DNA of 26,213 bases from Lachnospiraceae bacterium (GTDB taxonomy: Bacteria; Bacillota; Clostridia; Lachnospirales; Lachnospiraceae), in the NCBI GenBank assembly GCA_024691145.1, contig JAILNW010000177.1, positions 1 through 26,213 on the forward strand. The letters run 5' to 3'. Positions 1-8,300 of this stretch are shown piece after piece (the stretch's first letter is position 1; every line of letters begins with the position of its first letter). A program made the position numbers and the translations under genes. The notes beneath the pieces were generated by a model. It made no database searches. It saw only the letters and a list, made by a program, of their open reading frames with translations, and was not told the origin of the DNA.

Positions 1-102
1 GTTAATTACTTTTGCTTTTCCATCCTTTAAAAGATGTCTTACTTTACCATGCCTGTTAGTCGGCATAATTGGCTGTCCATCCTGATTAAGTATATATACC
101 AT
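1..102 (-). CDS. IscB/IsrB-family RNA-guided nuclease, N-terminal 34 residues (partial)
   Basis: The first 34 codons are visible and run off the window. They contain IMPT, RHGKVR and LLKDGKAKV, which match the PLMP/RRXRR N-terminal domain of IscB-type proteins (consensus near PLMPT-RHGKVRRLL-GKAKV). IscB is the ancestor-like relative of Cas9: a RuvC nuclease split by a bridge helix and an HNH domain, guided by an omega RNA encoded just upstream. Only the PLMP part is present here, so I cannot tell IscB (RuvC plus HNH) from IsrB (RuvC only), nor whether the gene is intact. The ATG at 102-100 is preceded by a perfect GGAGG (111-115) at good spacing. The long structured leader is further support for the family. 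Confidence 0.82.
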   Translation of the reverse strand, partial: MVYILNQDGQPIMPTNRHGKVRHLLKDGKAKVIN

Positions 103-399
103 AACAGGCACCTCCTTTTTCTTGTGAACTAAATCACATAACTCAGATATATAAATATCTGTAATGTATCCTTCGCCAATGTTAATGAGAGGTTTTTATA
201 TCTGCAACACTATCCCTACCCAGCAGGATTGTTTAATCACAGACCTTAGAGCTACAGACTAGGCTAAATATCCGTAGGTAACTATATATTCTCTCTTAAC
301 GTAGTACTTAAAGTACTTAGGCTAGTCAATACCAGACCTGCAGTCACTGTGTAGCAACTTTCATGCAAGCCCGCGACTTTAGTCGTGGGTTATTGACAC
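103..399 (-). ncRNA. HEARO / omega RNA (guide RNA of the IscB-type nuclease)
   Basis: About 290 nt without a convincing ORF lie between the Hsp70 gene and the nuclease start. Read on the minus strand, they fold into many helices that can be verified by eye. A GC-rich 5' hairpin pairs 382-389 with 370-377 (8 bp, loop TAAA). Nested helices pair 251-256 with 350-355, 257-262 with 322-327, and 264-267 with 317-320 across one mismatch. A hairpin lies at 303-317. Two 3' hairpins lie at 144-161 (7 bp, 4-nt loop) and 123-138. The segments 337-341 and 223-227 are complementary and could form a pseudoknot. This agrees with the HEARO motif and with omega RNAs, which carry the guide at their 5' end from flanking DNA and the scaffold inside the element. 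Exact ends are uncertain. Confidence 0.8.
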
Positions 400-403
400 T
401 CAT

Positions 404-411
404 GCCTCCTT
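404..411 (-). promoter_or_regulatory. Orphan Shine-Dalgarno AAGGAGG behind hscC
   Basis: Read on the minus strand, AAGGAGG begins directly after the Hsp70 TAG stop and is followed by CATGAGTG. A strong ribosome binding site here serves no intact gene. The ATG at 403 is only 1 nt away and opens a 19-codon frame ending at 344. The GTG at 399 is at good spacing but opens a frame of 6 codons. The likely meaning is that a further operon gene started here before the IscB-type element inserted. Confidence 0.55.
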
Positions 412-2103
412 CTAATTTTCTGAATTTTCAATATAATCCAGATAAATTGTGATTCGTTTTCTTTCCTCCTCAACAATCTGCTTGTCCTGAGTTTCAAGAG
501 CATTTTCAAATGCGCTTATATGAAGTGCCATTTCATGTCTCTCTTCCCCAAGAAGTTCCTCATATAATCTTTCAGCTCTGAATAAAACTGTTTTATTAAT
601 TTCCTCATCCTTTGGAAGAATCTTAAGGAAACTTAACTCTTCAAATCTCTGTTCAATTTCCTTTTCTTCTATTTCCTCTGTTCCTTTCTTTATGTACATC
701 TTCTTTACCTTTCCAGTGGAGTTAACCTTAACTACCACCTCAAGGATAGAATTAACATCATAAGTATATGTTACATCTACAGATTCTGCCCCCGCAGGCT
801 TTGCTGGAACCTTCATGCAGATATCACCTAAGAATATGTTATTCTTTGCAATTCTGCTTTCCCCCTGAAGAATACGAACTCTTATTCTCTCCTGACCGTC
901 TGTAGCTGTATAAAGCGTCTGAGTTCTGCTTACAGGAATAACAGTATTTCTCTCAATGATAGGAAGAAACTGTCCATAGTCTTTTTTGTTTATTCCATCT
1001 GGCACAACCTCTGTACCAAGGGAAAATGGGCATACATCTGTAAGAACTATTTCTCTTATTGCCTCATTACGTTCCTTCATGGCTGCATGTATTGCAACAC
1101 CCCTTGCCACAACCTCATCAGGGTTAATTTCAACATTAGGAAGTCTTGAAAACAGCTTGCTTACAAACTTCTTAACTATAGAAAGCTTTGTTGCACCACC
1201 AACAAGAATAACCTCATCTATATCGGAAAGTTTAACCTTTGCATCCTTTAAACTTCTTTCTATAGGTTTCTTTATTCTTGAAAGCAGCAACTGACATGCT
1301 CTTTCATATTCATCAATGTCTATCTCATATTCATATTCTGTATCATTAAGTCTTAACTTAAGTGTTGAAACCTTTGAATCAGAAAAACCAAGTTTACACT
1401 TTTCAGCCTGTTTCTTAACATAATTAATTGTTTTTAAATCCCAGTCATCATCATGAATATCATATTTGTTTAAAAACATTCTAATTAAAACATCCGTAAA
1501 GTCTTCTCCCCCTAAGAAATTGTCTCCGGCAACAGCTCTTACCTCCATAATTGTATCATTCATTTCAAGAATTGATACGTCAAATGTTCCTCCTCCTAAA
1601 TCAAATACAAGGTATTTTGTATTTGAAGTTCTTTTATGAAGACCATATGAAATGGCAGCCGCTGTAGGTTCGCTTACAATTCTTTCAACCTTTAAGCCAG
1701 CAAGCTCTCCTGCTTTCTTAGTTGCCTCACGCTGTGTATTGTTAAAATACGCTGGTACACTTATAACAGCTTCTTCAATTGTTGTTTTAAGATAGTTCTG
1801 GGCATCTTCCTTTAAAGTTCTAAGTACTAAAGATGCAATATCCTCGGCTTTGTACGTTTTTCCATGAATATTATACTCTCTGTCAGTACCCATGCTTCTC
1901 TTAAACAGTTCAACTGTTTCATCTGGCTTTGTTAACATTCTTTCCTTGCCGCTTTTTCCCACATAAACAGTACCATCTTCTGAAATACTTACCACAGAAG
2001 GTGTCAGTCTCTCACCTAATCTGTTTGGAATTATCTCTGTTCCGTCACCTGTAAAATACGCCACTAAACTGTTAGTTGTTCCTAAATCAATTCCAATTAA
2101 CAT
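412..2103 (-). CDS. hscC: HscC-type Hsp70 chaperone
   Basis: This is a 563-residue Hsp70. The actin-like ATPase is complete, with the phosphate-1 motif GIDLGTTNS (4-12), VPAYFN (116-121), SEPTAAA (144-150), DLGGGTFDVS (168-177), FLGGEDF (196-202) and the adenosine motif LVGGATK (300-306). The linker region reads LTDVCPFSLGTE (354-365), in place of the DnaK-type LLDVTPLSLG. A shortened substrate and lid region follows. Length and the DVCPFSLG signature fit HscC (about 556 residues) rather than DnaK (about 610). HscC works with its own atypical J-proteins, and the gene directly upstream encodes one, so the two probably form a dedicated pair. A TATAAT-like AT-rich stretch lies in the 33-bp gap, but I see no -35. 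The Shine-Dalgarno is AGGGG at 2115-2119. It is the last gene of the long operon. Known: family and motifs. Inferred: pairing with the neighbour. Confidence 0.9.
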   Translation of the reverse strand: MLIGIDLGTTNSLVAYFTGDGTEIIPNRLGERLTPSVVSISEDGTVYVGKSGKERMLTKPDETVELFKRSMGTDREYNIHGKTYKAEDIASLVLRTLKEDAQNYLKTTIEEAVISVPAYFNNTQREATKKAGELAGLKVERIVSEPTAAAISYGLHKRTSNTKYLVFDLGGGTFDVSILEMNDTIMEVRAVAGDNFLGGEDFTDVLIRMFLNKYDIHDDDWDLKTINYVKKQAEKCKLGFSDSKVSTLKLRLNDTEYEYEIDIDEYERACQLLLSRIKKPIERSLKDAKVKLSDIDEVILVGGATKLSIVKKFVSKLFSRLPNVEINPDEVVARGVAIHAAMKERNEAIREIVLTDVCPFSLGTEVVPDGINKKDYGQFLPIIERNTVIPVSRTQTLYTATDGQERIRVRILQGESRIAKNNIFLGDICMKVPAKPAGAESVDVTYTYDVNSILEVVVKVNSTGKVKKMYIKKGTEEIEEKEIEQRFEELSFLKILPKDEEINKTVLFRAERLYEELLGEERHEMALHISAFENALETQDKQIVEEERKRITIYLDYIENSEN

Positions 2104-2136
2104 CTTCTTGTCTTCCCCTCTATAGTATTATATTTT

Positions 2137-5100
2137 TTATTGTAATTTCTTTTCATTTGAATTATTTCCTTTTGTTAATTTTTCCATTACTCGTTTATAA
2201 CCAATGATATATCTGATATCACTCTGGTCAAGGGCTAAAGCCTCTTTATAATACGCTGCAGCCATAGCATAATTTTCTTCAGCCTCAAAAAGCATTGCCA
2301 TACCTCCGCATGCATCTGCGCACTTAGAGAACTCGCAGGTATTACATTTTCTGACTTCAAGAGCCATCTTAAGATACTTTCTGGCATTTTCATAATCATT
2401 TAAAACAATATAACAAAATGCTGCATCTTTATAATGAAATGCAAGGTATCTTTTATCTCTTTCGTCAAAACTCAGGGCTTTATTAAGTGCTCTTAAAATT
2501 TGTTTATCAAATTCTGTATTTTTATTAAGTTTCTTAAGTATATAAGCATACTGTGCACGGTTCATTACAGATATATCACTATCCGCCACATATGAATAAT
2601 ACTTAGCAGCCTCTTCGTACATATTCTTTATGGCATACAAATCAGCAAGTTCACAAAAAGCATCTTCATAAATATACTTATTATTTCTGCACTCACTAAT
2701 AGCCATCATATAATACTTTAAAGCAGTCTTTTCCGCACCTATACTTAAATTACACTTTGCAACCCAGGTATAAAGTTCAATCTTTGTTCTAAAATCATTT
2801 TTATCAAGACATTTACATCTTCTTGTATATGCTTCAACTGACTCTTTATACTTCTGTGCCATATAATAAGCTCTTGCTGTTTCTTCAAAATCAAATGGTC
2901 TGTTAAATATTTTTATATTGCAGTTATAACATTCAACAGCCTTATCATAATCCTTAAGTCTTAAATAAATAGCTGCCATATTTCTGTATGGAAGAGGTGA
3001 TACTTCTTCATCAAAGTTATCAACTGCAAGTTTAAAATACTTTAATGCCTCATCATAATTATCTTCTAACTGATATGTGACACCTATATTGTTATAAATG
3101 TAAATGTTAGGTTCAATTTCCATTGCTCTAAAAAAATCTTCCCTTGCTTTTTCAAACTGATCCAATTGCATATACAAAAGACCTCTGTTTGAATATGTCA
3201 TGGAGCCAGGATATTTTTTGATTACAAGGTCATAATACTTTAATGCATTATCATAATCATATTCTTCTTCATAACTTACTGCAATCTTATGAATAACGCT
3301 GACATCATTATGATCATATTCATATACCTTTAAAAACATTTCCTTAGCTTCTTTATAGCATTCCTTTTCATATAAAACATCCGCCATTACATGCTGGCAT
3401 CTTATGCTTTCCTGTTCATTTAAAAAGGCTGTTTTAGCATAACTATATGCTTTATCATAGTCTTTAAACTTATAGCAGGCCTCTGCAGCCTGATAATAAG
3501 CATCTTCTTTATCTATAAGTATCCTTATTTTTAAATATTCAAATTTATTTTTATCCTTTAATTCTTCAAAATTATCTGCAAACTCACAAAAGAACCTTGC
3601 AGATTCTTCATATTTTTTATAATCATTAGCATGTTCTATAAATGCATCAAAAAGTCTTTCATATTCAAGCAAATGCTCTATAAAGTCCTTTATTGTATCA
3701 AGTATGTTGCCCCCAAGATTAAGATAATCAATAATAGAAGCAGCATAATCATAATTATGGGACTTAATTGCACAATATATTTTTAAAACATTAATTTCAT
3801 ACAGGCTGTTACAGCTTTTCGGACTTCTTTTTATAACTTCAAATGCAGATAAGAAATCATTTCTTTTTGCAAAAATTTTAGTTCTATAGAATACCTTTGA
3901 AAATTCTCCGCAGTTCTTATTTGATAAACTGTTAAGGAACTTTTCAAGGTCACTAAATCTTTTAAGGTTATATAAAAGTTCTGCCTTTATATCAATAAAC
4001 TCATCCTTATTCTTGTCCTTGCTATTACCTGAAAATACTGTTTCAATTGCCTTATATCCTCTTTCATACAGCTCTAACTGGCTTGAAAGATTTGCCATAT
4101 AGTAATAACAATTATTTACTTCACTGATGCTTTCATCATTAAGATTACTTAAATAGTCAAAAAATTCATCAAAGTATTTAATAAATAAATCCACCTTTTT
4201 GTCTGCATAATAACATTTGAGGACATATTTATAATACTGCAATGGGGACTCTTCTCTATCTATACTGTCAATCAGCTCTATTGCTTTATTTATATACTTT
4301 CTTTCAATATACAATAAGCCTTTATCAATCTTCTCTTCAATGGAATAATTAACTCCATTATTAATATTATTTTCAAATTCCTCTAATATCTTGTCACATA
4401 CAAGTTCGTATTTTTCTGTATATTCTGCATCTGTACTTTTTAGAAAAGAAGGAAGTTTTTCAAACATCTCATATGCAAGATGATACTCGCCTTCATCCAC
4501 ATAAATATACCCTAATGTCATACGGGCATTATTATTATCTGGATTTTTTTCTATAAGTTCTTTGTATAAACTCTTTGCAACTTCTTTTTCAGATTTTACA
4601 TAGTAATAACTTATATGTGCAAGAAGAAGTTCATAATGAACATCATCAAACTCATCATATAATTCAGTTGCAAGCTCATATGCCTCTTCATATCTTTCCT
4701 TATAAATGCAGTAGCTTATTTTAACTTCTTTTGTAAATGGATGAACATCTCCCATATCCTCCATTTTTTCGAGAACTTTCAAAAATTCCTCTTCATTTTT
4801 TCTCATGGAAGTTTTGCTAAGGTCAAATAATAAGTCTATATATTCATCAAAATCAACATCTGCATAAAGATTAAACTTCCTATAATCTATACGCTCCATG
4901 TTAATAAGGAATAAAAGAGTATCGTACATTTCCTTGCCAAGTTCTTCCGTAAGTTCCTCGCTGTCATCACTTATATTAAATTCATCATCAATCAAATCCC
5001 ATACTTCATCAGGAAGATTAGGGTTCAGCATAAAAAACTTTATGGCTTCAATTCTTGCATCAGCCGAAGTATCAAGATTAGTAAATACTTCATTTTCAAA

Positions 5101-5370
5101 AGCCTTTTCCCAGCAGGAAGTATCTACTCTTTTTTCAAAATCATCATAGATTTCCTGAAAATGGCTGATATAATTAAAGTTTATCTTTTCTTCGCCTTGC
5201 CCTTCACTTTCCTTTGCATAAGAAACAGCATCTTCATATGCTTTTCTTAACTTCATGAATTCTTTCTGATCATCTTCGGGATTAGTTTTCTTAAGCAGTT
5301 CTCTATAAGCAGTATTTATAACATCCATATCTTTGGTTTTCTTAATTCCAAGATATTCCCATTGATTCAT
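2137..5370 (-). CDS. J-domain protein with long TPR array, probable HscC co-chaperone
   Basis: The product has 1077 residues. Residues 1-46 look like a J-domain of the kind that partners HscC: WEYLGI (4-9), helix II with AYRELLKK (21-28), then TNPEDD (29-34) where HPD is expected, then FMKLRKAYE (38-46). The rest is helical, with clear tetratricopeptide repeats over at least residues 690-1060 (for example ALKYYDLVI, AREDFFRAM, ALKYFKLAV, AVECYNCNI). A Cys cluster C-x2-C-x4-C-x3-C lies at 1009-1021 between the last repeats and could bind a metal. No signal peptide or membrane helix is seen, so it is probably cytoplasmic. I chose the ATG at 5370 over the in-frame ATG at 5382 because GGAGG at 5376-5380 sits 5 nt before it and would overlap the earlier start. 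The polC stop is 12 bp upstream. The client is unknown. Confidence 0.8.
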   Translation of the reverse strand: MNQWEYLGIKKTKDMDVINTAYRELLKKTNPEDDQKEFMKLRKAYEDAVSYAKESEGQGEEKINFNYISHFQEIYDDFEKRVDTSCWEKAFENEVFTNLDTSADARIEAIKFFMLNPNLPDEVWDLIDDEFNISDDSEELTEELGKEMYDTLLFLINMERIDYRKFNLYADVDFDEYIDLLFDLSKTSMRKNEEEFLKVLEKMEDMGDVHPFTKEVKISYCIYKERYEEAYELATELYDEFDDVHYELLLAHISYYYVKSEKEVAKSLYKELIEKNPDNNNARMTLGYIYVDEGEYHLAYEMFEKLPSFLKSTDAEYTEKYELVCDKILEEFENNINNGVNYSIEEKIDKGLLYIERKYINKAIELIDSIDREESPLQYYKYVLKCYYADKKVDLFIKYFDEFFDYLSNLNDESISEVNNCYYYMANLSSQLELYERGYKAIETVFSGNSKDKNKDEFIDIKAELLYNLKRFSDLEKFLNSLSNKNCGEFSKVFYRTKIFAKRNDFLSAFEVIKRSPKSCNSLYEINVLKIYCAIKSHNYDYAASIIDYLNLGGNILDTIKDFIEHLLEYERLFDAFIEHANDYKKYEESARFFCEFADNFEELKDKNKFEYLKIRILIDKEDAYYQAAEACYKFKDYDKAYSYAKTAFLNEQESIRCQHVMADVLYEKECYKEAKEMFLKVYEYDHNDVSVIHKIAVSYEEEYDYDNALKYYDLVIKKYPGSMTYSNRGLLYMQLDQFEKAREDFFRAMEIEPNIYIYNNIGVTYQLEDNYDEALKYFKLAVDNFDEEVSPLPYRNMAAIYLRLKDYDKAVECYNCNIKIFNRPFDFEETARAYYMAQKYKESVEAYTRRCKCLDKNDFRTKIELYTWVAKCNLSIGAEKTALKYYMMAISECRNNKYIYEDAFCELADLYAIKNMYEEAAKYYSYVADSDISVMNRAQYAYILKKLNKNTEFDKQILRALNKALSFDERDKRYLAFHYKDAAFCYIVLNDYENARKYLKMALEVRKCNTCEFSKCADACGGMAMLFEAEENYAMAAAYYKEALALDQSDIRYIIGYKRVMEKLTKGNNSNEKKLQ

Positions 5371-5381
5371 AAAATCCTCCA

Positions 5382-8300
5382 TTAACCAAGATCAAACATG
5401 TCCATAAGTGAAATCTGATTTGACTCTGGCAAATCACCTAACAGTCCAAGTCTTGCTAAAGTATCACAAACAGTAGAAGATACCTTGCATCTTTGTTTAA
5501 AATCATCCTTAGATAAGAAATCTCCATACTTGACACCTTCAACTATAGAATCTGCCGCCTTGTCTCCAAGTCCGTCAATGGAACTTAAAGCTGGCATCAG
5601 TTTTCCATCTATAATCTGAAAATGTCTTGCTTTAACAACCTTTAAATCAATCGGCATAAATTCAAAGCCTCTGCAGTACATTTCCTGAACAATTCTCATA
5701 TCCGAAAAAGAATCTTCTTCTTTATTAGAAAGTTTTCTTTCCGGATTAGGATCCTGGGCACGTTTTTTATAATCATTCATTGTTTTTTCTAATTGTTCCT
5801 GCCCCATACACATAAGTTCATAGTTAAATGCCTTTGCTCTTATACTGAAAAATGCTGCATAATATGCTAATGGATAATATACTTTAAAATAAGCTATTCT
5901 AAAGGCCATCATAACGTAAGCTGCCGCATGGGCTTTAGGGAACATATACTTAATCTTTTTACATGATTCAATATACCACTCTGGTACATTTGCTTCCCTC
6001 ATTGCTTCCTCCATATGAGGCTGAAGTCCTTTACCTTTTCTTACGCTTTCCATTATCTTAAATGCAAGACCATTCTCAACTCCCATATGTATAAGATAAA
6101 TCATAATATCATCTCTTGTACAAATGGCTGTAGAAAGAGTACAGTCTCCTTTGGCAATATAATACTGGGCATTATTAAGCCACACATCTGTACCATGGGA
6201 TAATCCTGATATTCTTACCAGGTCTGAAAAGTTCTTTGGTTTTGTGTCCCTTAACATCTGCATAACAAATTCAGTTCCAAACTCAGGTACTCCTAAAGAA
6301 CCAAGGTCACAGTCCATAAGTTCTCCATTAACAAGATTAAGGGCACTTGTATCGGCAAAAAGGGATAATACCTTCTGCTCATCAAGAGGAACTGTTGTAG
6401 CATCTATACCAGTTATATCCTCAAGCATTCTTATCATGGTAGGATCGTCGTGTCCAAGTATATCAAGTTTTAACAAGTTGTGATCAATTGAGTGGTAATC
6501 AAAGTGTGTTGTTACAGTAGTTGTTGTCATATCATTTGCAGGACGCTGAACTGGTGTAAATGTATAAATCTCTTCACCTATAGGAAGAACTACGATTCCT
6601 CCAGGATGCTGTCCTGTGGTTCTCTTAACACCAACACACCCCTGTGATATTCTTTCAATCTCACAGCTTCTTTTAATTATATCTCTGTCAGCAAAATATC
6701 CCTTAACATATCCATAGGCTGTTTTTTCTGCTACACCACCTATGGTACCTGCTCTGAAGGTCTGGCCTGAACCAAATATAACCTCAGTATAGGCATGGGC
6801 CTTTGCCTGGTACTCACCTGAAAAGTTAAGGTCAATATCCGGTTCCTTGTCTCCATAGAAACCAAGGAATGTTTCAAATGGTATATCATGTCCGTCTTTA
6901 CAAAGATTTGCTCCGCAAACAGGACATACCTTGTCTGGCATATCGCAGCCTGAACTTCCGGAATACTTTTTTACTTCCTCTGAGTCAAAGTCAGAGTAAT
7001 GGCACTTCTCACAATAATAATGTGCAGGAAGCGGGTTAACCTCTGTTATACCAGACATTGTTGCAACAAAGGATGAACCAACAGATCCTCTGGAACCTAC
7101 AAGATATCCATCCTCAACAGACTTCCACACTAATTTCTGTGCAATTATATACATAACAGAGTAACCATTTTTTATAATTGAATTAAGTTCATGGTCGAGT
7201 CTTGTCATAACTGGTTCTGGTACATTTTCTCCATACATTGACTTTGCTTTATTATAACAAATCTGTCTAAGTTCCTCATCAGAGTTTTCAATAACCGGAG
7301 GACACTTATTAGGGCTTACAGGTGATATCTTCTCAATCATATCTGATATCTTAATTGTATTAGTAATTACAACTTCCTTAGCCTTATCTCTTCCGAGATA
7401 ATCAAATTCCCTAAGCATTTCCTCTGTAGTTCTTAAATATAAAGGTGCCTGATTATCTGCATCCTTAAAGCCCTTTCCACTCATTATAATCCTTCTGTAA
7501 ACTTCATCCTCAGGATTTAAAAAGTGAACGTCGCAGGTTGCAACAACAGGTTTCTGATATTCTTCACCTAAACTAACTATTTTTTTATTTATAGCCTGAA
7601 GGTCTTCAATAGTCTTTACATTATACTTTTCACTTTCTAACATAAACATATTGTTGCCTAAGGGCTGTATCTCAAGGTAATCGTAAAAATTCACAAGTCT
7701 TGCAAGTTCATCATCTGTTGCTTCTGCAAGAATTGCTTTATAAAGCTCACCTGCTTCACAGGCAGAACCTATAATAAGTCCTTCTCTGTTCTCTAAAAAT
7801 AAACTCTTTGGAATTCTAGGCCTTCTTGCAAAATAGTCAATATGTGATTTTGAAACAAGCCTGTAGAGATTAACTCTTCCTGTTTCATTTTTTGCAAGTA
7901 TTATGGCATGATTAGTAGGCATCTTCTTAATAACATCTGGTGATACCTCAACTATTCCATTAAGTTCTTCTAATGTATTAACTCCCTTTTCCTTTGCTTT
8001 ACTGCAAAGCTTTAAGAAAATCTCTGCAGTTGCTGTAGCATCATCTATAGCTCTGTGATGATTTTCAAGGGAAACATTAAGGTCATTAGCCACTGTATCC
8101 AGTTTAAAATTGCTAAGATGTGGCAGAAGACTTCTTGCAAATGCCACTGTATCCACAACAGTAAAATCCGTTTTTATTCCTTCAAATTCTGCCTTTTTTC
8201 TTATAAATCCCGTGTCAAAACCTGCATTATGTGCTACAAGCACACAGCCTTCACAAAAATCAAGAAATTCCCTTATAACTTCACTTATAAGTCTGGCATC

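Larger units (their letters stand above)
1..399 (-). mobile_element. IscB/IsrB-type (HEARO) element, 5' part, cut by window edge
   Basis: The stretch holds the two parts of a HEARO element in the usual order: a long structured RNA, then an RRXRR/PLMP-domain ORF directly behind it on the same strand. Such elements are relatives of IS200/IS605 transposons and lack terminal inverted repeats and target duplications, so the ends must be judged from the RNA. I put the RNA-side end near 399 because the first helix of the RNA starts at 389 and the minus-strand tetramer ATGA lies at 403-400. From memory, HEARO elements tend to sit behind ATGA or GTGA. No transposase is visible and the other end lies beyond position 1. 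The boundary is an inference, good to perhaps 10 bases. Confidence 0.7.

Noticed and set aside
144..161. Hairpin in the leader of the nuclease gene as a terminator or riboswitch expression platform
   Set aside because: It is part of the omega RNA 3' region, and no U-run follows before the nuclease ribosome binding site.
344..403. 19-codon frame starting at the ATG behind the orphan Shine-Dalgarno as a real peptide gene
   Set aside because: The Shine-Dalgarno is only 1 nt from the ATG, and the codons are the first helix of the omega RNA.
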